Positions 32,006 to 44,126 of a DNA stretch of 64,000 nt are shown one piece after another (the stretch's first letter is position 1; every line of letters begins with the position of its first letter). The stretch lies in assembly GCF_000376445.1 (NCBI RefSeq), contig NZ_AQXI01000001.1:1644962-1708961 (forward strand). The letters run 5' to 3'. A program made the translations under genes and the position numbers. This DNA is from Haladaptatus paucihalophilus DX253. GTDB taxonomy: Archaea; Halobacteriota; Halobacteria; Halobacteriales; Haladaptataceae. The notes beneath the pieces were generated by a model. It was not told the DNA's origin. It saw only the letters and a program-made list of their open reading frames with translations, and searched no databases.

Positions 32006-34189
32006 TTACTGCGGTTTCGGCGGGTCGCCGTCCCACGCGTCCTTGTCCGTGAAGAAGTTCAGCATGGCGAACTTGAGCTTTTCCGGCGCGATGTCGATGG
32101 TCTCCCCGCGTTCCTCGGGGGGGAACGTCTCCCGAACACTGTACTTTCCCATCTCACGGACGCTCTTCTCGGTGTAGCGTTTGTCGAGGAGGATGCGAAC
32201 GCCGAAGTCCTCGGGCGAGCGAATCACCCGCCCGAGCGCCTGCCGAGTCTTCCGAATCGTCGGAATCTCCACGGCGTACTCCCAGCCCGAATTCCGGCCG
32301 GAGCGGTCCGCGAACACCGTATCGTAGGCGTCCTGCACCGCATCCATTCGGTCGTCGAGATGCGGGTACGGGACGCCGACCACGACGACGGTCCGCGCGT
32401 CGTCGCCGTCGAAACTGACGCCCTCTGCCAACGTCCCCCACAGCGAGGTGAAGAGCACGCCGTTGCCGTCCGACGTGAACTGCTGGCGGAGTTCCTCGAC
32501 GGGGGTTCCGGCCTCGTCGAAGTAGAGGGTCGCATCGACGCGGTTCCGAACGAGGTCGCGGTAGCGCTCCGCCTCGGCGTAACTCGGGAAGAAGACGAGC
32601 GTGTTCCCGGCGGTGAACCGAACCGCGTCGGTCAACGCCTCGGCGATGGTCTCCTGCGTCTCCGGGTCGCTTCGCTCGCTGGCGAACAACGCCGGGGTCT
32701 CGGCCGCGAAAGTGCGACGGTTCTCTTCGGGGAACTGGAGTCCGTAGGCCAGCGTGACGGGTTCCGAGAGCCCCAGCACGTCCGACAGCACGTCGAACGG
32801 GCGAAGCGTCGCGCTCATCAGCACCGTCGCGTACACCTCGTCGAACAGGGCCTGCGTCACCTCGCGCGGGATGCAGGTGTACAGTTCCGCTCGTCCGTAC
32901 ACTTGGTCGGTTCCCTCGTCGCGCCGCACCGCGACGACCGGATACTGTCCGAGTTCCGCCCCCTCGTCCATATAGGACTTGACAAACGCCGCGGCCTGCA
33001 ACGTCTGGCACTCCTTTCGCGTCGTCGCGTCGCCCTCCTTGTAGGCGTCCTCGTACTTCTGGTCGAGTTCCTTGGCGAGCGAGAGCGCGTCGTCCAACTC
33101 CGCGTCGATGCCCTTCCCGGAGTACTCCTGCAAGAAGTTCAGCGTCAGGTCGTCGCGTTTGTTCTCGTTCGCGACGGCCACGTCCTGCCAGTTCTCGCCG
33201 ACCGCTTCGCGCTCGCCGAAGCCGAACGAATCCTCGTAGGTGGCTTTCAGCGCGCGCTGGAATGCGGCGAGGACGTTGAATCCCGCCTCGCTCCGGAAGT
33301 CGTCGCTCTCCTGGAGTTCGTCCAGCGCGCTGTCGATGGTGTTCTCGGTCAGCGTGCGCGAGGCGTGGTCGCGGGCCGTCCCCTCGATGTTGTGCGCCTC
33401 GTCGAAGATGGTGATGACGTCCTCCGGGTCGCGGCCCAACCACCGGAAGAACTGCTCGCGTATCATCGGGTCGAGGAGGTGGTGATAGTTGCAGACGACC
33501 AAATCCACGCCCTCCATTCCGTCCTTCAGCAGTTCGTAGCCGCACATGTGCTGTTGCTCGGCGTACTCGTAGATGTCGTCGGGCGTCCGAACGCCGTCGT
33601 AGAGCCACTGATAGAACTCCTCGGTGTTCCCCGTGAGGTTGTTGTAGTAGTACTCACAGACGTTCTTCTCCTTCAGATTCTCCACCTCGTCCTGAATCTG
33701 TTCGAGTTCGTCCATCACCGCGCTGCGCGCCTCGGCGGCGTTCGAATCGCCCTCCTGCATATCGGAGAGCAGTTCGCTCTGGCGCTGTTCGAGTTCCCGC
33801 TTGTCGCGTTCTTTATCGACGACCTCGTAGGTGTTGTCCCGGAGCACCTGACACTCCTGATAATCCACGTCGATGTGGCACATCGACCCCTTCCCCCGGA
33901 AGACGACGGCGCGGAGCGGTTCCTTTCGCGTTATCTCGCGCGCCTCCGTGACGAACTGGCGCATCTGCTGGTGGACGTTGGTCGTGATGACGACCGTCTT
34001 GTCCTCCTCGCGCGCGAACTCCAGCGCGGGGACGAGCGACGAGAGCGTCTTGCCCGTCCCGCACGCGCCTTCGAAGAGCACGTCCTGCCCGCGCGTCAAT
34101 CCGTTGTAGATGCGGTCCATCGCCTCCCGTTGGTTCTCGTAGGGAGAATCGTACGGGAAGAACCGCATGTACTCGTTCGTCGTGGACAC
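32006..34189 (-). CDS. XPD/Rad3-like DNA helicase
   Basis: This is a 727-residue superfamily 2 helicase of the XPD/DinG group, 5'-to-3'. Walker A is GACGTGKTLSS (about 40-50) and the DEAH box lies in IFDEAHNIEG (near 255-264). Four cysteines for a 4Fe-4S cluster occur between motifs Ia and II: in GSMCHID, YQECQ, KNVCEYYY and QHMCGYE. The late GRVIRSPEDFG (motif VI) is present. XPD acts in nucleotide excision repair or related transactions, and UvrB/UvrC of the bacterial system are encoded in the same window. The last 40 residues are acidic/Lys-poor. Confidence 0.92.
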   Translation of the reverse strand: MSTTNEYMRFFPYDSPYENQREAMDRIYNGLTRGQDVLFEGACGTGKTLSSLVPALEFAREEDKTVVITTNVHQQMRQFVTEAREITRKEPLRAVVFRGKGSMCHIDVDYQECQVLRDNTYEVVDKERDKRELEQRQSELLSDMQEGDSNAAEARSAVMDELEQIQDEVENLKEKNVCEYYYNNLTGNTEEFYQWLYDGVRTPDDIYEYAEQQHMCGYELLKDGMEGVDLVVCNYHHLLDPMIREQFFRWLGRDPEDVITIFDEAHNIEGTARDHASRTLTENTIDSALDELQESDDFRSEAGFNVLAAFQRALKATYEDSFGFGEREAVGENWQDVAVANENKRDDLTLNFLQEYSGKGIDAELDDALSLAKELDQKYEDAYKEGDATTRKECQTLQAAAFVKSYMDEGAELGQYPVVAVRRDEGTDQVYGRAELYTCIPREVTQALFDEVYATVLMSATLRPFDVLSDVLGLSEPVTLAYGLQFPEENRRTFAAETPALFASERSDPETQETIAEALTDAVRFTAGNTLVFFPSYAEAERYRDLVRNRVDATLYFDEAGTPVEELRQQFTSDGNGVLFTSLWGTLAEGVSFDGDDARTVVVVGVPYPHLDDRMDAVQDAYDTVFADRSGRNSGWEYAVEIPTIRKTRQALGRVIRSPEDFGVRILLDKRYTEKSVREMGKYSVRETFPPEERGETIDIAPEKLKFAMLNFFTDKDAWDGDPPKPQ

Positions 34190-34284
34190 GATACGGGATA
34201 TTCGCGGCTTGGTTCAAAAACCCTTGCCTACGTGAGAGAAACGCGTGTTTTGCACCCGATGCGGACCGGTTTCGAGTGCTGCGA

Positions 34285-35253
34285 TTAGACGACCGATTCC
34301 GATGCCGTCTCCTGCACTTCCGGCTCGATGTACACCTTCTTCACGCTGTCGTTGGTCTCGAACAGTTCGTTTTCGATGTCGGTGATGTGTTCGTCGATTT
34401 CGCCGGTGTCGAGCGTCGGGTCGAACGCCACGTCGGCGGTGACGATGATGCGGTTGGGGCCGAAGTAGACCGTGCGGAAGTCGATTATCTCGGTGACGCC
34501 CTCCCAGCCGTCGAGCTTGGACCGGAGGAGGTCCTCCTCTTCCTTGGGCAGGCTTTCGCCGAGCAAGAGGCGCTTGTTCTCCCACGCGAGCGCGACGGCG
34601 AAGCCCATCAGGAGAAGCCCGATGAGGAGCGCCGCGGCGGCGTCGTAAATCGGGTTCCCGGTGATTTGCGACAGCCAGATGCCGAACAGCGCGAACCCGG
34701 CACCGCTGACGGAAACCGTGTCCTCGGTGAGCGCCGTCAACGTCGAAACGTCGCTCGTCTTGTGGAACGCCTCGCGGAATCCGCTCCAGTTTCGGCGGTC
34801 GATTTCGAGTTTCGTCGCGCGGTACGCCTTGCTGAAGGCGTAGCTCTCGAAGACGATAGCACCGATGAGGACCGCGTAGTTCACGTAGACGGGCGGGAAC
34901 GTTTGTCCGAGGAAATGGACCGCCTCACCGTTGACCGTCTCGTGGTGGAGCAGGGCTTCGTACCCGTGTTTCGCGCTCTCCCACCCGGCGATGCCGAAGA
35001 GGAGGACGCTGACCAGAAAGCTGTAGAAGAACTGTGCCTTGCCGTAGCCGAACGGATGAGCGCGCGTCGGTTTCCGCCCGCCGAACCAGATACCGATGAG
35101 GAGGAACACCTGATTCCCGGTGTCGGAGATGGAGTGAAACGTCTCGGAGAGCATGGCCGGACTCTGGGTGAGGACGAAACCGACGAACTTCATCACGGCA
35201 ATCGCCGCGTTTGCGACGAGGGCGGCAATCACGACGGACTTGCTATTCGCCAT
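34285..35253 (-). CDS. Cation diffusion facilitator transporter
   Basis: This is a 322-residue CDF-family metal/proton antiporter with about six membrane helices. The signature region SETFHSISDTGNQVFLLIG (helix 2, about residues 35-53) has the His and Asp metal ligands, as in the ZNT9-like branch. A second pair, in SVSGAGFALFGIWLSQ and YDAAAALLIG, is less certain. The cytoplasmic C-terminal domain (about 230-322) ends with acidic residues. Zn, Mn or Fe export is possible; the metal cannot be fixed. It is divergent from a metallophosphatase gene. Confidence 0.88.
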   Translation of the reverse strand: MANSKSVVIAALVANAAIAVMKFVGFVLTQSPAMLSETFHSISDTGNQVFLLIGIWFGGRKPTRAHPFGYGKAQFFYSFLVSVLLFGIAGWESAKHGYEALLHHETVNGEAVHFLGQTFPPVYVNYAVLIGAIVFESYAFSKAYRATKLEIDRRNWSGFREAFHKTSDVSTLTALTEDTVSVSGAGFALFGIWLSQITGNPIYDAAAALLIGLLLMGFAVALAWENKRLLLGESLPKEEEDLLRSKLDGWEGVTEIIDFRTVYFGPNRIIVTADVAFDPTLDTGEIDEHITDIENELFETNDSVKKVYIEPEVQETASESVV

Positions 35254-35394
35254 TATGCCACTAGCGGCGAGGAGGTGTCAAAGTCCTTACGACGGAGGGC
35301 CGAACGGAAGTCCGACGACACCGCGGAACCGACCCGTGAGAATCGAGCGCGACCCGACGTAAGACGGAAAACGAGGGGCTACCAACGTCGGAGC

Positions 35395-35913
35395 ATGATA
35401 ACCATCGTTTCGGACACCCACAGCACGACCGGTCACGAGCTTTCGGGACGAACGCTCGACGCCGTGCGAAACGCCGAACTCGTCGTCCACGCGGGGGACT
35501 TTACGACCGCGGCGGCGCTCGACGCGTTCGAAGCGGAAAGCTCGCGGTTGGTGGCGGTTCGCGGCAACAACGCGACCGAAGCGGTCGCCGACCGGCTTCC
35601 GGAGGTGCGCACGTTCGAGGAAAACGGGATTCGGTTCGCTCTCACGCACCGGAAACGAGGGGGCAGCACGGCACTGTCCCTGTTCGGCCGGGAGCGAGAG
35701 GCGGACGTGGTCGTGTTCGGGCACACGCACCGACACCTCGCCGAGCGCGCTGGCGAGGTGTTGCTGTTGAATCCGGGGAGCTACGCACAGCCGCGGGGGA
35801 ACCATCCGACACACATCGAACTCGAACCGAGGGAGAAGGGCTTCGCTGGGAGGATTTACAGGCAGGACGGGAAAATCATGGGGGAGATTCCCGTTGGAGG
35901 GCTGGAAAGTTGA
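35395..35913 (+). CDS. Metallophosphoesterase (MJ0936/YfcE-type)
   Basis: This 172-residue calcineurin-like phosphoesterase has the metal-binding motifs SDTHS (6-10), AGDF (34-37), GNNATEAV (55-62) and GHTH (107-110), in the order of the family. The ATG at 35395 (MITIVSDTHS) is natural; an upstream in-frame reading runs antisense through the CDF gene. Such enzymes hydrolyse phosphodiesters and are common in archaea. It lies alone between a CDF gene and an HTH/membrane protein gene. Confidence 0.92.
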   Translation: MITIVSDTHSTTGHELSGRTLDAVRNAELVVHAGDFTTAAALDAFEAESSRLVAVRGNNATEAVADRLPEVRTFEENGIRFALTHRKRGGSTALSLFGREREADVVVFGHTHRHLAERAGEVLLLNPGSYAQPRGNHPTHIELEPREKGFAGRIYRQDGKIMGEIPVGGLES

Positions 35914-36008
35914 TGGCGTACCAGTGGAGGGCCGAAGCAAGGCGGCTCCATTTCATCCTATGCGGAGGGACATAATGTACCCTTGGTAAGCTCAAAAGAG
36001 CGTTTTAG

Positions 36009-36641
36009 TTATCGATTTCGAACGAAATATACCGCCGCACCGAGGGCGAGAACGAGCGCACCGCCCGCGAAAAACAACGCTCCCGGCGGAATCGTCGCCA
36101 GTACATTTCCGGCGGCGTCCGCCGTCGATTCGGTCGAAAACGTCCCCATCTGCCCGCCGCCGGATGCCGTTTCCGCGGCCCTCTTGCCGATTTGTAACAG
36201 CCCTTCGGAGACGGCGTACTGAATCGCGGCGCTGACGAGACCGAGCAGGACGGCAACGCCGAGGACGCGGGAGAGCGCGTCTTTCAGTCCGGTCGTCTGC
36301 TCTTCCGTGCCCGCGAAGAGGATGAGCGGGCCGTCCGTCGGCGCGTACACTTTCATTTCCCGGCCCTTTTCGGAGTAGATGGTATCGACGGAGGAGATAA
36401 GGTCCGCATCTTCCAACTTCTTCAGGTGGTACTGGGCGTTCTGAAGCGAAGTGTCGGCGCGGTCGCTCAGTTCAGAAGCGGTCGCCGGTTGGTCGTGAAG
36501 TTCGGAGAGAAGACTGCGTGCGGTTTCGGACGAGAGCGCCCCGAGTAGATCGTCGGCGTCGTCACTGTCCACCCCGAGCACCCGAGGAGTGCCGCCCGAA
36601 GGGGGTTCCACGTCGGAACTGGAGGGCAAGAGATCAGCCAT
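36009..36641 (-). CDS. Membrane-anchored winged-helix (ArsR-like) regulator
   Basis: This is a 210-residue protein. Its N-terminal half (about residues 35-110) is a winged helix-turn-helix, with ARSLLSELHDQPATASELSD and SLQNAQYHLKKLEDADLI typical of ArsR/TrmB-type DNA-binding domains. The C-terminal half has two membrane helices (about 135-155 and 185-207) flanking a Gly/Thr-rich loop. It may link a membrane signal directly to transcription. The start at 36641 (MADLLPSSS) is preferred; a further upstream ATG adds nine residues. The target genes are not known. Confidence 0.85.
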   Translation of the reverse strand: MADLLPSSSDVEPPSGGTPRVLGVDSDDADDLLGALSSETARSLLSELHDQPATASELSDRADTSLQNAQYHLKKLEDADLISSVDTIYSEKGREMKVYAPTDGPLILFAGTEEQTTGLKDALSRVLGVAVLLGLVSAAIQYAVSEGLLQIGKRAAETASGGGQMGTFSTESTADAAGNVLATIPPGALFFAGGALVLALGAAVYFVRNR

Positions 36642-36725
36642 AAGTGACCGTATGAAACCGCTCGTCAATCAACTTTGTCACTAGAACGGCGAAACGAATT
36701 TGGTTCGTGGACTGATAGACTGGGT

Positions 36726-36878
36726 ATGGAACCACTCGGAATCTTCGAAAACTTCCTCAACGACCCCCTATTCGTCGCGCTTCTCGTCATCATGCTCGGC
36801 TTCGTCTTCTTCGTCTATCTGTTCATCCGCCGAACGCTGACGGGGTTTCAGGAAGGAGTGCAGAAGGGGCAGCGATAG
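36726..36878 (+). CDS. Single-helix small membrane protein
   Basis: The 50-residue protein MEPLGIFENFL... has one hydrophobic helix (about 16-36) with a positive C-terminal tail (RRTLTGFQEG). It is divergent from the membrane HTH gene. An earlier in-frame ATG would add 17 residues that precede the helix, and neither start has strong support. Small single-helix proteins of this type are frequent in haloarchaea and unstudied. Confidence 0.6.
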   Translation: MEPLGIFENFLNDPLFVALLVIMLGFVFFVYLFIRRTLTGFQEGVQKGQR

Positions 36879-37149
36879 CCGACATCGAGATAGTACGCTA
36901 TTTTGGCGTTGTCGAAACCATTGCTGAGAAACATGACGAGTGAGTAGCGCGGGGTGAAATCGATACCTTGCCGAAGTCACGACGCCGCTGGTTCGTCGAA
37001 CGTGCTATCGTGCTGGCCCGCCGTGCTGTTTCTCGGTTCTCAAGCCACGCCGTTCACGGCGAGGAGGATATCGCTGTAGCAGAGGGTACTTAATAATCTG
37101 TGATTACGAGGACGAGATTACTTAGGGGGGAGACACGAGACGCTCACCA

Positions 37150-37575
37150 ATGGAATTCATCGAAGCGGATTCGGCCGTTTTGTTCGGCTTGATTACGATG
37201 GTGACGTGGGGAATCTGGATCGTCTTGGGTAACGCCGCGTCGGAATCCATCGACCCCAGGACTGCAGCCGCCATCTCGTATCTCACAGCGGGACTCCTCG
37301 CACTCGGATTCATCCTCGTTTCAGACGCATCCATCGCCATTACCGCGAGAGGAGGGTTGCTTGCTGGCATGGCCGGATTGTTCACCGGAATCGGCCTTAT
37401 CTCGATGTACTTCGGATTAGCACAAGGGTCAACGACGGTCGTCTCAACTCTCGGTGCCATGTACTTCGTCGTCGCAGCCATCATCGGTATGGTCGCCCTC
37501 GGAGACGAGGTTACGATGACCAAATTTGCCGGTATCGCGTTCGCGGTTATTGGTGTCGTCCTGGTCGCTCGATAG
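37150..37575 (+). CDS. EamA-type (DMT) half-size transporter
   Basis: This is a 141-residue protein with four to five membrane helices that corresponds to a single EamA repeat of the drug/metabolite transporter superfamily. The helices start at about residues 10, 35, 66, 93 and 120. Single-repeat members act as dimers. The Trp in TMVTWGIWIVLG near residue 17 and the ALGDEVTMTKFAGIAF segment in the last helix pair resemble EamA/EmrE-like proteins. Substrate unknown. It stands alone after a 270-base region with no clear gene. Confidence 0.8.
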   Translation: MEFIEADSAVLFGLITMVTWGIWIVLGNAASESIDPRTAAAISYLTAGLLALGFILVSDASIAITARGGLLAGMAGLFTGIGLISMYFGLAQGSTTVVSTLGAMYFVVAAIIGMVALGDEVTMTKFAGIAFAVIGVVLVAR

Positions 37576-37770
37576 ATCGCCGCTACACAGTGGTCGGAAA
37601 ACAGTACTGCACATCGTCGCTTTCGCCCGTTCGTACGGAAGGACGAGGAAGGACGACGTTTCGGATAAGCGCGATTCCGCCGAACGGGGACGACAGGATT
37701 CCGAGCAAGAGCTAGTCGGACGTTCGCGTACACTGGCGCCCAAATCGGACGGTAAATCTCTCCTGTCGAG

Positions 37771-38787
37771 TTAGAGCGCGTCTCGAACCCGCTCTGCGGC
37801 GGTTTCGACATCCTCGCGGTCCACGTCCCAGTGGGTGCAGAACCGAACGACGTGCGTTCCGAATTCCGACCCGAGAACGCCGCGTTCTTCGCACGCGTCG
37901 AGGAGTTCTCCGGCGGTGAGTCCGGCGTCTTCGGTGTTCACGAGGACGATGTTCGTCTCGGGCGACTGGACGGAGAGGCCGTCCACGTCGGCGAGGAGTT
38001 CCGCGAGAACGCGGGCGTTCTCGTGGTCCGCTTCGAGTCGGGACACGTTGTCCAGCGCGAGCAGGCCCGGCCCGGCCAGCACGCCTACCTGTCGCATGCC
38101 GCCGCCGAGCAACTTCCGCACGCGTCGTGCGCGAGCGATGAACTCCTCGTCACCGGCGAGAACCGACCCCACCGGCGCACCCAACCCCTTCGAGAGGCAG
38201 AACATCACGGAATCGACGTTCTCGGTGATGCGAGACGGCGAGACGTCGAGCGCGACCGCCGCGTTGCACACGCGCGCACCGTCGAGATGGACCGGAAGGC
38301 CGAGGTCGTGGGCCGCTTCCGCCGCGGCGTCTATCTTCTCGGGGGCGATGGCGACGCCGCCCTTACTGTTGTGCGTGTTTTCGAGCGTCAACAGCCCGGT
38401 TCCGGGTCGGTGAGCGTCCTCCTCGACGTAGCCGTCACGGACCTGTTCCGGCGTCGGAATCCCGCGGTCGCCGCCGTCCAGCGTTCGCACCTGAAGCGCC
38501 GAGTGCTGGGCCAGTCCGCCGAGTTCCCACTTGTAGATGTGGCTCTCGCGCTCGACCAGCACCTCCTGTCCGCGCTCGGTGTGGACGCGCGCCGCTATCT
38601 GGTTGCCCATCGTCCCGGTCGGAACGTAGAGGGCCGCTTCCATCCCCATCAGCTCCGCGGCGACGGATTCCAGTTCGTTTACGGTCGGGTCCTCGCCGTA
38701 CACGTCGTCGCCCACGTCGGCGTCGGTGGCCGCGTCCCGCATCGCTTCGCTCGGTTTCGTTACCGTGTCGCTCCGAAGGTCTAGCAT
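37771..38787 (-). CDS. Threonine aldolase
   Basis: This 338-residue PLP-dependent enzyme of the beta-eliminating lyase family splits threonine or allo-threonine into glycine and acetaldehyde. The PLP lysine lies in CLSKGLGAPVGS (about 195-206), and HLDGARVCNAA (near 163-173) gives the PLP-contacting Asp. The start at 38787 (MLDLRSDTVTKPS) matches the family N-terminus; the longer form adds nine residues. It ends with an acidic/Arg-rich tail. Its neighbour, the M29 aminopeptidase, is divergent. Confidence 0.92.
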   Translation of the reverse strand: MLDLRSDTVTKPSEAMRDAATDADVGDDVYGEDPTVNELESVAAELMGMEAALYVPTGTMGNQIAARVHTERGQEVLVERESHIYKWELGGLAQHSALQVRTLDGGDRGIPTPEQVRDGYVEEDAHRPGTGLLTLENTHNSKGGVAIAPEKIDAAAEAAHDLGLPVHLDGARVCNAAVALDVSPSRITENVDSVMFCLSKGLGAPVGSVLAGDEEFIARARRVRKLLGGGMRQVGVLAGPGLLALDNVSRLEADHENARVLAELLADVDGLSVQSPETNIVLVNTEDAGLTAGELLDACEERGVLGSEFGTHVVRFCTHWDVDREDVETAAERVRDAL

Positions 38788-38892
38788 GTGCGCTCCTTTC
38801 GCACCGGCGGACAAATAGTCGAGGGTAAGAGCAGGGTGCTCCCGGAGAAATTACATCGAAAGTGGTTCCCAGTATCAGCAAAATTTTCCACC

Positions 38893-39987
38893 ATGGACCA
38901 ACGAATTCGGGACCACGCCGAGACGATAGTTGACCATTCCATCGACGTCGAAGCGGGCGATACTGTCGTCGTTCGCGCACCGACGGTCGCGGACGACCTC
39001 GCGGTTGCGCTCTCCGAACTCCTCGGGGAACGCGGTGCGTTTCCGCTCGTCACCGCGGGTCGGCGAGACAGAAAGCGGGCGGCCTTCCTTCGCGCCATCG
39101 ACCCGGACGACCTCGAAACCCCCGAACACGAGCGGGCGCTCTTCGAGGCCGCGGACGCCATCGTCCACGTTCGAGCGCACGAGAACGCCTCGGACATGAG
39201 CGACGTGGACGCCGAAACGCACGCGGCGTACAATCAGGCGTATCAGCCGATACAGCAGGAAATCCTCTCGTCGCGCTGGTGTCTCACGCAGTACCCGTCG
39301 CCCGGCAGCGCGCAACTCGCCGAGATGAGCACGGAAGCCTACGAGGAGTTCGTCTACAGCGCGATGAACAAGGATTGGGACGAACAGCGCGAGTTCCAAC
39401 AGCAGATGGTCGAACTTCTCGACCCGGCCGACGAGGTGCGCATCGTTTCCGGCGACACCACCGACCTCACGATGTCCGTGTCGGGAATGAAGACCATCAA
39501 CGACGAAGGGAAGAACAACCTTCCGGGCGGGGAAGTGTTCACCGCACCCGTCCCCGATTCGGTCGAGGGTGAAGTGCTCTTCGACAAACCACTCGTCCAT
39601 CAGGGCAACATCGTGGAGAACGTCTGGCTCGAATTCGAGGACGGCGAGGTCGTCGATTTCAGCGCCGAGAAGAACGAGGAGGTCCTCGCTGGCGTGCTCG
39701 ACACCGACGAGGGCGCACGGCGACTCGGCGAACTCGGCATCGGCATGAACCGCGACATCGACCGCTTCACCTACAACATGCTCTTCGACGAGAAGATGGG
39801 AGACACCGTTCACCTCGCCGTCGGCATGGCCTACGACATCTGTGTTCCCGACGAGCGAGAGCAAAACGAGAGCGCGGTGCACGTGGACATCATCGTCGAT
39901 ATGAGCGAGGACTCGTTCATCGAGGTGGACGGAGAAATCGTCCAGCGCAACGGGACCTTCAAATTCGAAGACGGCTTCGAGGGATAG
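38893..39987 (+). CDS. M29-family aminopeptidase
   Basis: This 364-residue metallo-aminopeptidase is of the thermophilic aminopeptidase (AmpS) family and removes N-terminal residues from peptides in the cytoplasm. Metal ligands are expected in WLEFEDGEV (near 249-257), the FDEKMGDTVHLAVG segment (about 299-312, Glu and His) and VHVDIIVDM (near 332-340, His and Asp). The start MDQRIRDHAE at 38893 is preferred over an in-frame extension of 35 residues. The last 10 codons (TFKFEDGFEG) reappear about 135 bases downstream, so the 3' end has been duplicated. Confidence 0.92.
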   Translation: MDQRIRDHAETIVDHSIDVEAGDTVVVRAPTVADDLAVALSELLGERGAFPLVTAGRRDRKRAAFLRAIDPDDLETPEHERALFEAADAIVHVRAHENASDMSDVDAETHAAYNQAYQPIQQEILSSRWCLTQYPSPGSAQLAEMSTEAYEEFVYSAMNKDWDEQREFQQQMVELLDPADEVRIVSGDTTDLTMSVSGMKTINDEGKNNLPGGEVFTAPVPDSVEGEVLFDKPLVHQGNIVENVWLEFEDGEVVDFSAEKNEEVLAGVLDTDEGARRLGELGIGMNRDIDRFTYNMLFDEKMGDTVHLAVGMAYDICVPDEREQNESAVHVDIIVDMSEDSFIEVDGEIVQRNGTFKFEDGFEG

Positions 39988-40138
39988 GTCCGCGAGGGAG
40001 CACCGTGACCGAGCGGGAGTTTTTAGTCCAGGTTTTTGCGAGGAGTGGTCGGCGAAGCCGACCCGACGACGTAAAAACGTGGAATGCGGACCTTCAAATT
40101 CGAAGACGGCTTCGAGGGATAGGTCCACGAGGGAGCAC
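39953..40138 (+). repeat. Two 51-bp direct copies of the M29 gene 3' end
   Basis: The first copy (39953-40003) covers the last 11 codons, the stop and the following 16 bases. The second copy (40088-40138) matches 50 of 51 bases, and even the stop codon is kept, but it is preceded by 84 bases that do not match. It looks like the trace of a lost second aminopeptidase copy or a local duplication. Confidence 0.9.
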
Positions 40139-40157
40139 AGCAAGGGTTTATATACCG

Positions 40158-40177
40158 TGCCGGGACCAACCCCGGCA
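40158..40177 (+). other. 7-bp hairpin just downstream of a TATA-like element
   Basis: The arms tgccggg (40158-40164) and cccggca (40171-40177) enclose accaac. They lie just after tttatata at 40148-40155. The hairpin could be a repressor site or the start of a small RNA. No gene is evident in the next 200 bases. Confidence 0.35.
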
Positions 40178-40383
40178 TGACCTGATCGTCGGCGCGCGAG
40201 CGGTCGAGGCGGGTGCGTGGCCGTCCCTCGCGCGAAACCGGTTGTGCCGCCTGTTCGCATTCAGTTCGACAAATCATAGAGACACATTCGGGGAGAACGG
40301 GTCGTCGTCTCGACGTTCGCCGCGGATTCGAGTACCTGCGGACGATCCTAGTGCCACGTAGGACAACGCCCAACGACGAGTTA

Positions 40384-40393
40384 GTATATATTT
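40384..40393 (+). promoter_or_regulatory. TATA-like element before small zinc-protein gene
   Basis: The sequence gtatatattt lies about 50 bases upstream of the GTG start of the small zinc protein, implying a leader of roughly 25 bases, longer than most haloarchaeal genes. Confidence 0.4.
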
Positions 40394-40440
40394 GTTGTGG
40401 CCCCCGGGAGTTAAGTGGGTCCAGTCGAAAACCAACAATC

Positions 40441-40590
40441 GTGTCAAAAGTAGCCTGTCCAGACTGTCGACGGAACATCGCGTTCCACGAACTGGAAACC
40501 AGAACCATTGCTCAGTCCAGTGGCTTCTCGACGAACTACCGCTGTCCGTTCTGCCGGAACGCCATCGAGAACGTCGCTGAGCTGCTGTAA
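40441..40590 (+). CDS. Small zinc-ribbon protein with two CPxC pairs
   Basis: This is a 49-residue protein with CPDC near residues 6-9 and CPFC near 35-38, the spacing of a zinc ribbon. It starts at a GTG (40441) reading MSKVACPDCRRNIAFHE when initiated with Met. A longer reading from 40213 is rejected because its upstream half has no pattern. Proteins of this kind are often regulators or RNA-binding factors in haloarchaea; this one is unassigned. Confidence 0.65.
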   Translation: MSKVACPDCRRNIAFHELETRTIAQSSGFSTNYRCPFCRNAIENVAELL

Positions 40591-40727
40591 CTGTTCTTTG
40601 AGACGTTCTATCGAGCAGCAGTGAAGCGACAGTGGACGGTCGATATCGCACATCGTTACTCGTCGTCAGTTCGATAGCGACCAGTCGCAGGAACAGTCAC
40701 CGAATCCCAACGACACTCACGAACGCG

Positions 40728-44122
<3,395 letters not shown>

Positions 44123-44126
<4 letters not shown>

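Larger units (their letters stand above)
39988..40440. other. 453-base gap with duplicated 3' end, promoter-like sites and no clear gene
   Basis: Besides the direct copy of the aminopeptidase 3' end, this gap contains a TATA-like tttatata (40148-40155) followed by a 7-bp perfect hairpin (40158-40177) and a second TATA-like element (40384-40393) before the small zinc-protein gene. An open frame from 40213 passes through to 40590, but its upstream part has no coding signature. Confidence 0.55.

Noticed and set aside
31940-34288. Plus-strand open frame of 782 codons across the XPD-like helicase
   Set aside because: It is the antisense shadow of the helicase, which has all its motifs on the minus strand.
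36945-37092. Open frame with RRRWFVERAIVLARR pattern, possible transposase remnant
   Set aside because: There is no ATG, the frame is short, and no inverted repeats or target duplication were found, so a mobile-element call cannot be supported.
40213-40440. Upstream extension of the small zinc-protein frame
   Set aside because: The 76 residues before the GTG have no conserved pattern, and a TATA-like element lies inside this stretch.
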